A stretch of DNA of 12,730 nucleotides from Pseudomonadota bacterium (GTDB lineage: Bacteria; Pseudomonadota; Alphaproteobacteria; SMXQ01). Position 1 is the first letter of the stretch; each line of letters starts with the position of its first letter. The notes below the pieces were generated by a model. The model saw nothing but the letters and a program-made list of their open reading frames with translations, was not told the origin of the DNA and ran no database searches. The stretch covers positions 1 through 12,730 of the forward strand of contig JADFPK010000026.1 of assembly GCA_022562375.1 (NCBI GenBank), in the 5' to 3' direction. Below are positions 6,853 through 12,730 of the stretch, piece after piece. A program made the translations under genes and the position numbers.

Positions 6853-7997
6853 GAGAATATACCCTGGAAGAACTCCACGACGCCCTGGAATCTCTTGATA
6901 TCCTGGTAGGTAACGAAGACGAATAGCGTCAGCACCAGCCCCAAGCCGACGCGGAAACCGTACTCCATGAATTTTTCGCTCGGCGGCTTTCCCCGCACCG
7001 CTTCGACGGCATAAAACATCAAGTGCCCGCCGTCGAGTACCGGTATCGGGAACAGATTTATAAGGCCGAGATTGACCGATAGCACCGCCATGAACCAGAA
7101 GACTGTGGGCAAGCCGAATTCCGCCATCTGTCCCGACATCTGGAAGATGCCGATGGGACCGCCCAGTTCTTTCGACGAACGGGTGCCGGAGATGATTTCG
7201 CCCAGCACCCCCAACAAAAGCGTCGCGAAACGATAGGTTTCCTGTACCGCCCTGAGGACGGCCGTGGCCGGGTCGTGGCGGACGAAGGCGGTGCCCGCGG
7301 GCGAAATGCCGATCAAGCCGACTTCGTGGCGGTTGCCGAGGACGTCGGTGATTTCCTTCAGTTTCGGCGTCACCGTCAGGGTCAACTCGCGCCCGTCACG
7401 GCGCAACTCGACGCGCAAGGGGACCCCGGGAGAGATGCTGATGATCCGCTGGAGGTCGCTGAATCGCCCAATCTCATTATCTTCGATGCCGACGATCACG
7501 TCACCGGGCTTGATTCCCGCTTCCTCGGCCGCGCTGCCGGATTGGACGGCGCCGACATTCGGCGGCGTGACGCGCTGACCGACGGTGGAGAACAGTGCCG
7601 CCCAAACGACGATGGCGAGAACGAAATTGGCCAGGGGACCCGCGCTTACGATGGCCGCCCGGCGGGCGAGACTTTTATCCTGGAACGAGACCGCCCGCTC
7701 CTCGGCGGTCATCTCCGGGGCGTCTTCGCCCTCGGCGCCGGGCATGGCGGCCTCGCCGAACATCCTGACGTAACCGCCAAGCGGCAACAGGCTGAATTTC
7801 CAGCGGGTGCCGGCGCGGTCCGTCCAGCCGAAGAGTTCCGGTCCGAACCCGATGGAAAAGACCTCGACGCGCACACCGCAGCGGCGGGCGACGAAGTAAT
7901 GGCCAAACTCATGGATGAAGACAATGACCGTGAGGATGAACACGAAGGACGCCCCGTTGGTCCAAATATTGGTCCAAATTAAATTCAACAATTCCAT
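6849..7997 (-). CDS. rseP: RIP (site-2) metalloprotease RseP / MmpA
   Basis: This is an inner-membrane zinc metalloprotease of family M50 that cuts transmembrane segments, for example of anti-sigma factors or remnant peptides; E. coli RseP and Caulobacter MmpA are members. Motifs from ATG 7997: HEFGH at residues 29-33 supplies the zinc ligands within the first membrane helix, and NLFPIPVLDGGH at about 314-325 gives the LDG motif with the third ligand. Hydrophobic segments lie at about 17-36, 121-140, 297-318 and 350-364. A single PDZ domain is recognisable at about 150-212, whereas E. coli RseP (450 residues) has two; the 382-residue length fits a one-PDZ form. The frame extends upstream to a TTG at 8006, three codons earlier; GAGGG lies three bases before that TTG and twelve before the ATG, so the start is unsettled. 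The gene follows dxr by 25 bases and overlaps bamA by 4. The substrate cannot be told from sequence. Confidence 0.95.
   Translation of the reverse strand: MELLNLIWTNIWTNGASFVFILTVIVFIHEFGHYFVARRCGVRVEVFSIGFGPELFGWTDRAGTRWKFSLLPLGGYVRMFGEAAMPGAEGEDAPEMTAEERAVSFQDKSLARRAAIVSAGPLANFVLAIVVWAALFSTVGQRVTPPNVGAVQSGSAAEEAGIKPGDVIVGIEDNEIGRFSDLQRIISISPGVPLRVELRRDGRELTLTVTPKLKEITDVLGNRHEVGLIGISPAGTAFVRHDPATAVLRAVQETYRFATLLLGVLGEIISGTRSSKELGGPIGIFQMSGQMAEFGLPTVFWFMAVLSVNLGLINLFPIPVLDGGHLMFYAVEAVRGKPPSEKFMEYGFRVGLGLVLTLFVFVTYQDIKRFQGVVEFFQGIFS
7957..7979 (-). repeat. Tandem 12-base repeat with near-palindromic core in rseP
   Basis: Two copies of ATTTGGACCAA (minus strand) stand twelve bases apart, encoding the repeated tetrapeptide IWTN twice just before the first membrane helix of RseP. 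Each copy contains TTGG-A-CCAA, an odd-length inverted repeat. The simplest reading is a small in-frame duplication inside the coding region. Confidence 0.75.
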
Positions 7998-8022
7998 CTC
8001 AATCAACCGCCCTCATCGCCCG

Positions 8023-9204
8023 CTAAACCACACGGCGCCCGTTCAAAAGTTGTTCCGCCGCGCGCCGCGCCTCGGCGTCGATACCGTAGACGTCGTCCAG
8101 AGTCTCGACCACGGTGTCGGGCATGGTCTCCAGGGTCTCCTCGACGACGCGCGAGATATCGAGGAAGCCTATACGCCCGCCGAGAAATCCCTCGACCGCG
8201 ATTTCGTTGGCCGCGCTCAGGACCGCCGGCGCCCCGCCGCCTTTCTGCAACGCCTGCCTTGCCAACGCCAGTGTCGGAAACTGATCGGCATCGGGCTCCT
8301 CGAAGGTCAGCGTCCCGATCCGCGCGAGATCGAGCCGTTCCGCCGGCGCCTCGATGCGTTTCGGCCAGGCCAGCGCATAGGCGATCGGCGTGCGCATGTC
8401 CGGCATCCCCATCTGGGCCAGCACCGAGCCATCGGTGTAGGCCACCATGGAGTGAATGATCGACTGGGGATGGATGAGAATTTCGATTCGCTGCTCGGGA
8501 ACGGGAAACAGGTGAAAGGCCTCGATAAGCTCGAGGCCCTTGTTCATCATTGTCGCCGAATCGACCGAAATCTTCGCTCCCATGTCCCAGTTGGGGTGGT
8601 TGACGGCCTCCTCGGGACTCACATTCTCCAGGTCCGCCCGATCGCGGTTCAGGAAAGGTCCGCCGGAAGCGGTGAGGATGATACGTTCCACGGCACCGCC
8701 ATTGTCGAAATCGAACACCTGGAATATGGCGCTATGCTCCGAGTCGACGGGCAGCAGGGTGGCGCCGTTCTTCGTCACCTCCGCCATCATCAATTCGCCG
8801 GCGCAAACCAGACATTCCTTGTTGGCCAGGGCCACGGTGGCGCCCCGCCGCACCGCCGTCAACGTCGGCTCCAGCCCGGCGGCGCCGACGATCGCGGCCA
8901 TCACCCACCCGGCGGGCCTGCCGGCGGCCTCGACCAGCGCCTTCCGGCCGGCGCCGACCTCGATACCGGTGCCACCGAGCGCCTCCTTGAGATCGGCGTA
9001 ACGGCTCTCATCGGCGATCACCGCCATGCGCGGATGCAGTTTGCGGGACTGCTCGGCCAGTGTCTCGACATTGCGGTGAGCGGTCAGGGCCTCGACCACA
9101 TAGCGGTCGGGATGGCGTTGGATGAGATCGATGGTATTGCATCCCACCGACCCGGTGGAGCCGAGAATGGTGACACTCTGTGCCTCCCCGTCCCGGTCGC
9201 TCAT
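8023..9204 (-). CDS. dxr: 1-deoxy-D-xylulose 5-phosphate reductoisomerase Dxr
   Basis: Dxr (IspC) converts DXP to 2-C-methyl-D-erythritol 4-phosphate with NADPH, the committed step of the non-mevalonate isoprenoid pathway; it is the fosmidomycin target. Isoprenoid units from this pathway feed UppS upstream. The 393-residue protein matches the family. It carries the NADPH loop ILGSTGSVG (13-21), LANKECLV near 127-134, the metal ligands Asp154 and Glu156 in VDSEHSAIFQ, the ASGGPF loop (179-184), and KISVDSATMMNKGLELIEA with the third ligand Glu225. The frame is open to an ATG at 9234 inside cdsA, but ATG 9204 is chosen because GAGGA lies just upstream and because the family begins only a few residues before the NADPH loop. 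The gap to the cdsA stop is 20 bases, and to rseP 25 bases. Confidence 0.97.
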   Translation of the reverse strand: MSDRDGEAQSVTILGSTGSVGCNTIDLIQRHPDRYVVEALTAHRNVETLAEQSRKLHPRMAVIADESRYADLKEALGGTGIEVGAGRKALVEAAGRPAGWVMAAIVGAAGLEPTLTAVRRGATVALANKECLVCAGELMMAEVTKNGATLLPVDSEHSAIFQVFDFDNGGAVERIILTASGGPFLNRDRADLENVSPEEAVNHPNWDMGAKISVDSATMMNKGLELIEAFHLFPVPEQRIEILIHPQSIIHSMVAYTDGSVLAQMGMPDMRTPIAYALAWPKRIEAPAERLDLARIGTLTFEEPDADQFPTLALARQALQKGGGAPAVLSAANEIAVEGFLGGRIGFLDISRVVEETLETMPDTVVETLDDVYGIDAEARRAAEQLLNGRRVV

Positions 9205-9208
9205 CGTA

Positions 9209-9213
9209 TCCTC
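9209..9213 (-). promoter_or_regulatory. Ribosome binding site that decides the dxr start
   Basis: GAGGA on the minus strand sits four bases before ATG 9204. The alternative upstream ATG at 9234 has its nearest GGAGG about fifteen bases away. This favours the shorter Dxr protein. Confidence 0.6.
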
Positions 9214-9224
9214 ATGGCTCAGGG

Positions 9225-10043
9225 TCACCGCCATTGCAACAGATTCCCGCCTCCAAACTGGTACAAAACAGCAACAACGGGCGCCACTGCCAGAAGCCCG
9301 TCGAGCCGGTCAAACATACCGCCATGGCCGGGGATGAGGCCACCTGAATCTTTCACCCCGAAATGACGCTTGATCCTTGATTCCGCCAGATCCCCCGCCT
9401 GGGAGACCAGTGCCAAGGCGCCACTAAGCACGAAAAGCGACACCGGTGCCAGCAATTCCGTGGCGTAACCCGCCGCCAATCCCCACCAGCAAGCGCAGAA
9501 GAGACCGCCTATCAACCCCGCCCATGTCTTGTTGGGGCTGATACCGGGCGCCAGCTTGGGCCCGCCGATGGCCTTGCCGAAAAGAAGCGCCCCGGTGTCG
9601 GTGACCCACACCAGGCCGAGAAGCCAGAACAGGGTCTCGCGCCCCAAAGCCGGCTCCGTACGCAGCCACATCAGGGCGAGGACCGGCAGGCCGATATAGA
9701 GGGCGCCGGCCGAGAGCCAAAGCGGCGACGGATAGCGCCCAAACCGGGCGACGACGTAAACCGCGATTGCGCCAGCCAGGGTAACGAGCAAGGCGGTGCC
9801 GTAATATCGAAAAGCGGCGGCGGCGATGACGGCCAGGATCGCCGCGATCAGCATGCCGGCCCACGCCGTCCCCGGCCCTCGCCCGCAGAGCCGGGCCCAT
9901 TCGTGGGCGAGAAGGAGCGATACCAGGACAAGGAGGATTTCGAACGCCGGCGAGCCGTAATAAACCGCGGCGAGTACCGGCGGGATCAGGACCAGGGCCG
10001 AAACGACACGCTTTAGAAAGGCGCCGGATGGGCGCTCAGCCAC
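9225..10043 (-). CDS. cdsA: Phosphatidate cytidylyltransferase CdsA
   Basis: CdsA is an integral inner-membrane enzyme that makes CDP-diacylglycerol from phosphatidic acid and CTP, the branch point for all phospholipids. The 272-residue product is strongly hydrophobic, with about seven or eight membrane segments (for example 15-27, 34-46, 63-78, 83-98, 117-127, 137-147, 175-193 and 200-216). SPNKTWAGLIGG near 169-180 and the C-terminal signature ESRIKRHFGVKDSGGLIPGH, continuing through GGMFDRLDG (221-249), are the CDP-alcohol cytidylyltransferase hallmarks, including Lys and Asp at 231-232 and Asp245 and Asp248. The start chosen is GTG 10043, which overlaps the uppS stop in the string GTGGCTGA. 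The frame stays open to 10193, but that extension lies wholly inside uppS and looks like a shadow translation. No good Shine-Dalgarno precedes the GTG, so coupling to uppS is likely. Confidence 0.95.
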   Translation of the reverse strand: MAERPSGAFLKRVVSALVLIPPVLAAVYYGSPAFEILLVLVSLLLAHEWARLCGRGPGTAWAGMLIAAILAVIAAAAFRYYGTALLVTLAGAIAVYVVARFGRYPSPLWLSAGALYIGLPVLALMWLRTEPALGRETLFWLLGLVWVTDTGALLFGKAIGGPKLAPGISPNKTWAGLIGGLFCACWWGLAAGYATELLAPVSLFVLSGALALVSQAGDLAESRIKRHFGVKDSGGLIPGHGGMFDRLDGLLAVAPVVAVLYQFGGGNLLQWR

Positions 10044-10770
10044 TGGACGCGCCGTAGCGTCTTTCACGCCGGCGATACTCGTGAATCGCGCCCTCGAGGT
10101 CGCTTTTGGTGAAATCCGGCCACAAGGTGTCGATGAACACCAATTCGGCGTAGGCCGACTGCCACAGCAGGAAATTGCTGAGCCGCTTCTCACCGCTGGT
10201 CCTTATGAACAGGTCGGGGTCGGGAATGTCCGAGGTCGTCAGATGGCCGGCGAACATCGCCTCATCGATCTCCGCGGTGCCGAGCCGGCCGGCGGCGACA
10301 TCCGCCGCCAGGCTTCGCGCCGCCGCCGTGATTTCCTGGCGTCCACCGTAATTCAAGGCGACCGTGAGGTTGAGCGCCGTATTGTCCTTGGTGTGATCTT
10401 CGGCATAACTGATGAGCGAAACGATATCGGGCGCCAGCCGGTCGAGGTTGCCGATAATGCGGAGCCTGACGCCGTTTTTGTGCAGATCGGCGATCTCGCT
10501 CCTGAGGTAGCGGCGCAGCAGATTCATCAAATCACTGATTTCGGAAGCCGGCCGCTTCCAATTCTCCGACGAAAGACCGAACAGCGTGAGATAGGGTATG
10601 TTTAGCTCGAAGGCGGCTTCGACCGCCCGGCGCGCCGCTTCGGCGCCGCGCTTGTGGCCGGCCGCGCGGGGCAAGCCCCGGGCCTCGGCCCAGCGGCCGT
10701 TGCCGTCCATGATGATGGCGACGTGGTTGGGGGCCGGGAACTCTTCGGTTGGAAACGGAACTGCCTTCAT
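10036..10770 (-). CDS. uppS: Undecaprenyl diphosphate synthase (cis-prenyltransferase) UppS
   Basis: UppS condenses isopentenyl diphosphate units onto farnesyl diphosphate to make undecaprenyl diphosphate, the carrier lipid for peptidoglycan and O-antigen. It is cytosolic. The 244-residue product carries HVAIIMDGNGRWAEARGLPR, with catalytic Asp22 (E. coli Asp26). FGLSSENWKRP is near 64-74. The C-terminal signature PDPDLFIRTSGEKRLSNFLL has Arg190 and Arg196 for diphosphate binding, followed by YAELVFIDTLWPDF. The start ATG 10770 lies four bases after the frr stop and gives the usual short N-terminus. The frame also runs to ATG 10818 inside frr, which has a good-looking GAGGAG before it; that would add a 16-residue basic stretch (PPSRPRKKK) not expected in the family, so it is noted as an alternative. 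The 3' end overlaps cdsA by 8 bases. Confidence 0.95.
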   Translation of the reverse strand: MKAVPFPTEEFPAPNHVAIIMDGNGRWAEARGLPRAAGHKRGAEAARRAVEAAFELNIPYLTLFGLSSENWKRPASEISDLMNLLRRYLRSEIADLHKNGVRLRIIGNLDRLAPDIVSLISYAEDHTKDNTALNLTVALNYGGRQEITAAARSLAADVAAGRLGTAEIDEAMFAGHLTTSDIPDPDLFIRTSGEKRLSNFLLWQSAYAELVFIDTLWPDFTKSDLEGAIHEYRRRERRYGASSG

Positions 10771-10774
10771 CTGA

Positions 10775-11332
10775 TCAAAACTGCAATATTTCTTTTTCCT
10801 TGGCCGTGAAGGCGGCATCGATCTCCTCGATGAGCCCGTCGGTCATTTTCTGGATTTCCTCGCCCCAGGCGCGGTGCTCGTCCTCGGATATTTCCCCGCC
10901 CTTTTCCGACTTTTTCAGGTGATCCATGCCGTCGCGGCGCACGTTGCGCACCGAAACCCTCGCCTGCTCGCTGTATTTGCCGGCGATCTTGACCAGCTCC
11001 ACGCGGCGTTCCTCGCTCAACTCGGGGATCGGCACGCGCACGATCTGGCCGTCGCTCGAGGGGTTGAGCCCGAGGCCTGAGCCCCTGACCGCCTTCTCCA
11101 CCGCCGAGACCAGCGATCTGTCCCAGACATTCACGGTCAAAAGCCGGGGTTCGGGGACGTTGACGGTCGCCACCTGGGTGATCGGCATCTCGCCGTCATA
11201 GGCCGCGACCACGACCCGGTCGAGCAGGCTTGCCGACGCCCGCCCGGTCCTCAGGCTGGCGAACTCGGAGCGCAATACGTTGAGCGCCCCGTCCATGCGG
11301 CGCTGCAAGTCACTGATATCCGGATCGGCCAT
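10775..11332 (-). CDS. frr: Ribosome recycling factor
   Basis: RRF splits post-termination ribosomes together with EF-G. The 185 residues match the family length exactly (E. coli 185). The first and last thirds form the three-helix bundle and the middle (about 31-104) the beta domain. Conserved segments seen are [12 protein letters not shown] (27-38), [13 protein letters not shown] (59-71), [13 protein letters not shown] (83-95), PELSEERR (103-110) and [12 protein letters not shown] (126-137), the last including Arg132, which is essential in E. coli. The protein ends in KEKEILQF, the usual C-terminus. The ATG at 11332 starts two bases after the pyrH TGA, with GAGAG upstream as a plausible ribosome site. 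The order tsf-pyrH-frr is conserved widely in bacteria. Confidence 0.98.
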   Translation of the reverse strand: MADPDISDLQRRMDGALNVLRSEFASLRTGRASASLLDRVVVAAYDGEMPITQVATVNVPEPRLLTVNVWDRSLVSAVEKAVRGSGLGLNPSSDGQIVRVPIPELSEERRVELVKIAGKYSEQARVSVRNVRRDGMDHLKKSEKGGEISEDEHRAWGEEIQKMTDGLIEEIDAAFTAKEKEILQF

Positions 11333-11334
11333 TA

Positions 11335-12060
11335 TCAGCTCTCTTCACTTATGACAGTGAATTTCCCTTTGCCGGAGACAACATCGACAAACGCTCCCCG
11401 ATTGTGTACCGAAAATACCAAAATCGGAATGTTATTTTCACGCGCAAGGGAAATCGCCGCGGCGTCCATGACCCGAAGATCCTTGGACAAAACATCGAGA
11501 TAGGTCAGCTTTTCGAACCTTTCGGCGCCCTCGACCTTCAACGGATCGTCGCTGTAGACGCCGTCCACCTGGGTGCCCTTCAGTAACGCGTCGCACCCCA
11601 TTTCCGCCGCCCGCAACGCCGCCGCCGTGTCGGTGGTGAAAAAAGGGTTTCCGGTGCCGCCGGCGAAAATCACCACCCGGCCCTTCTCCAAATGGCGCAC
11701 GGCGCGCCGGCGGATGTAGGGTTCGCAGACCGACGCCATGGGTATGGCCGAAAGCACCCGGGTCGGCACGTCCAGTCGCTCCAGCGCGCCCTGCATGGCG
11801 ATGGCGTTGATCACGGTCGCCAGCATGCCCATGTAATCGGCGCTGGCGCGCTCGATATCGCCGGCGGCGTCCGAGACGCCGCGAAATATGTTGCCGCCGC
11901 CGATGACGATGCAGAGCTCCACCCCCATGCCATGCACGGCCGCCGCATCGCCGGCGATCCGGTTCACGGTTTCGCGGTCGAGACCGTAAGCACGGGGCCC
12001 CATGAGGGCCTCGCCGGAAAGCTTGAGCAAAACGCGCCGGCATTTGACGTCAAATGGCAT
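11335..12060 (-). CDS. pyrH: UMP kinase PyrH
   Basis: PyrH phosphorylates UMP to UDP with ATP in the cytosol. It is a hexamer of the amino-acid-kinase fold and in other bacteria is controlled by GTP and UTP. The 241 residues match the family. Motifs in order: [11 protein letters not shown] (11-21), [11 protein letters not shown] (51-61), [12 protein letters not shown] (75-86), [20 protein letters not shown] (132-151) for UMP binding, [13 protein letters not shown] (161-173) and [17 protein letters not shown] (197-213). The ATG at 12060 is fixed by an in-frame TAA directly before it. AGAGG lies about fifteen bases upstream, rather far for a ribosome site. It is separated from tsf by 73 bases holding a small hairpin. 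UDP supply links it loosely to the UDP-sugar pathway further down the operon, but the linkage to tsf and frr is the older conserved one. Confidence 0.98.
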   Translation of the reverse strand: MPFDVKCRRVLLKLSGEALMGPRAYGLDRETVNRIAGDAAAVHGMGVELCIVIGGGNIFRGVSDAAGDIERASADYMGMLATVINAIAMQGALERLDVPTRVLSAIPMASVCEPYIRRRAVRHLEKGRVVIFAGGTGNPFFTTDTAAALRAAEMGCDALLKGTQVDGVYSDDPLKVEGAERFEKLTYLDVLSKDLRVMDAAAISLARENNIPILVFSVHNRGAFVDVVSGKGKFTVISEES

Positions 12061-12133
12061 GCTTACACCAGTGCACCTCTCGATCGTCTCGGGCGGCCCT
12101 GCCCAGCGGCAGGATCCAAGGCAAGGGCGTTGC
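12061..12133 (-). promoter_or_regulatory. tsf-pyrH intergenic leader
   Basis: This is the only sizeable gap between genes in the window. It contains the hairpin at 12098-12113 and, nearer pyrH, an AGAGG that may be a distant ribosome site. No convincing -35/-10 promoter pair was recognised by eye, though alphaproteobacterial promoters are poorly conserved and cannot be excluded here. Confidence 0.4.
12098..12113 (-). other. Perfect 6-bp hairpin between tsf and pyrH
   Basis: The minus strand reads CCTGCC-GCTG-GGCAGG: a GC-rich six-base-pair stem with a four-base loop, about 20 bases after the tsf stop. No T-run follows, so it is not a standard intrinsic terminator. It could protect an mRNA 3' end, weaken read-through, or be chance in GC-rich DNA. 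Confidence 0.5.
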
Positions 12134-12730
12134 TCAATCGCGCTCGACGCCCTCGCCGAGGGCGAAACGGACGAAGCCCGAAAGCCTGATCTCCTCGCCG
12201 AGGGTCTTGGCCGCGTCCTCTACCACCTTCGCCACCTTGGTTTCGCCGTCGACGACGTAAACCTGCTCGAGCAGCGCGACCTCCTGGTAGAACTTGCGCA
12301 ACCGGCCCTCGACCATCTTTTCGACGATGTCCTCGGGCTTGCCCGACGATCTGGCCTGATCGCTCAACACCGAGCGCTCGCGCGCCAACAGATCGGCATC
12401 GAGGGTCTCGACCGATAGCGCCTGGGGGCTCGCCGCCGCCACATGCATGGCGAGCTGCTTGCCGAGCGCCGCCAGCTTGGTGGCATCGGCGGCGGACTCC
12501 AGCGCCACCAGCACGCCGATCTTGCCGAGACCGGGCGCGGCGGCGTTGTGGGTATATGTCGCCACCAAGCCGTTCTCGACCGACAACCCCTCGGCCCGGC
12601 GCAACTGGAGATTCTCGCCGATGCTGGCGATCAGGTCGGTCAGTTTTTCCCCGACCGTGCCGTCGAATCCGGGATAGGCGGCGGCGCGGAGCGCCTCCAA
12701 ATCCCCGCCCGCATCGAGCGCCAGGCCCCC
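12134..12730 (-). CDS. tsf: Elongation factor Ts (5' end cut off by window)
   Basis: EF-Ts is the nucleotide exchange factor of EF-Tu in the cytosol. The window holds the last 198 codons of a protein of about 300 residues; the N-terminal UBA-like domain and the TDFV motif lie beyond the right edge. The visible frame runs open to the edge. It contains the core-domain segments [74 protein letters not shown] and the C-terminal [13 protein letters not shown], all typical of EF-Ts. An open-frame start at 12700 is only an internal TTG. The gene rpsB would be expected just upstream outside the window. The stop at 12134 is followed by 73 bases before pyrH. Confidence 0.97.
   Translation of the reverse strand, partial: GGLALDAGGDLEALRAAAYPGFDGTVGEKLTDLIASIGENLQLRRAEGLSVENGLVATYTHNAAAPGLGKIGVLVALESAADATKLAALGKQLAMHVAAASPQALSVETLDADLLARERSVLSDQARSSGKPEDIVEKMVEGRLRKFYQEVALLEQVYVVDGETKVAKVVEDAAKTLGEEIRLSGFVRFALGEGVERD

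Noticed and set aside
9205..9234. ATG 9234 as the dxr start
   Set aside because: It has a poor ribosome-site spacing and puts too many residues before the NADPH loop; ATG 9204 has GAGGA close upstream.
7915..9366. Long plus-strand open frame of 483 codons opposite rseP and dxr
   Set aside because: It lies antisense to two clearly conserved genes, its translation has no recognisable domain, and GC-rich codon bias routinely keeps such antisense frames open.
10044..10193. N-terminal extension of cdsA in the same frame
   Set aside because: The extra 50 residues overlap conserved uppS codons and resemble no CdsA N-terminus; the GTG at 10043 fits the family.
12098..12113. Intrinsic terminator after tsf
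   Set aside because: The stem is short and no T-run follows it, so only a hairpin is reported.
1..12730. Mobile elements, CRISPR arrays, tRNA or rRNA genes, prophage, toxin-antitoxin or defence genes
   Set aside because: Reading both strands showed no array of spaced repeats, no transposase or integrase motifs and no tRNA-like cloverleaf; almost every base is in a conserved minus-strand housekeeping gene.

Overview
The window is one tightly packed block of housekeeping genes, all transcribed from the minus strand. From right to left it reads tsf (5' end cut off), pyrH, frr, uppS, cdsA, dxr, rseP, bamA, skp/ompH, lpxD, fabZ, lpxA, lpxI, lpxB (3' end cut off). The DNA is GC-rich, and this gene order, in particular LpxI (the DUF1009 UDP-2,3-diacylglucosamine hydrolase) between lpxA and lpxB, is what is known from Alphaproteobacteria. 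The protein sequences fit a Rhodospirillales-like or related free-living member. The exact genus cannot be read from the sequence. It is a diderm that makes lipid A.

Layout on the minus strand. 12730-10775 holds translation and nucleotide genes: EF-Ts, UMP kinase and ribosome recycling factor. 10770-8023 holds isoprenoid and phospholipid precursor genes: undecaprenyl diphosphate synthase, CDP-diacylglycerol synthase and DXP reductoisomerase. 7997-3965 holds envelope proteolysis and outer-membrane protein assembly: RseP site-2 protease, BamA and the periplasmic chaperone Skp. 3961-1 holds the early lipid A pathway: LpxD, FabZ, LpxA, LpxI and LpxB. FabZ fits here because it draws on the same (R)-3-hydroxyacyl-ACP pool that LpxA and LpxD use.

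The genes are almost continuous. Junctions are overlaps of 4-11 bases or gaps of 2-25 bases. The only larger gap is 73 bases between tsf and pyrH, and it contains a small perfect hairpin. Several start codons are GTG placed on the preceding stop codon (GTGA at lpxI/lpxB and rseP/bamA; GTGGCTGA at uppS/cdsA), which suggests translational coupling along a long polycistronic message. No RNA gene, mobile element, CRISPR array or phage feature was seen. No stretch over 300 bases lacks a gene.

I found no previously undescribed system; this is a known conserved cluster. The points worth a second look are small: a BamA loop-6 motif in which the usual arginine is proline, an LpxA acyl-chain ruler residue that predicts long (about C14) 3-hydroxyacyl chains, a tandem near-palindromic repeat at the start of rseP, the tsf-pyrH hairpin, and several ambiguous starts. 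Five starts were set shorter than the longest open frame (uppS, cdsA, dxr, rseP, skp), for reasons given in each entry.
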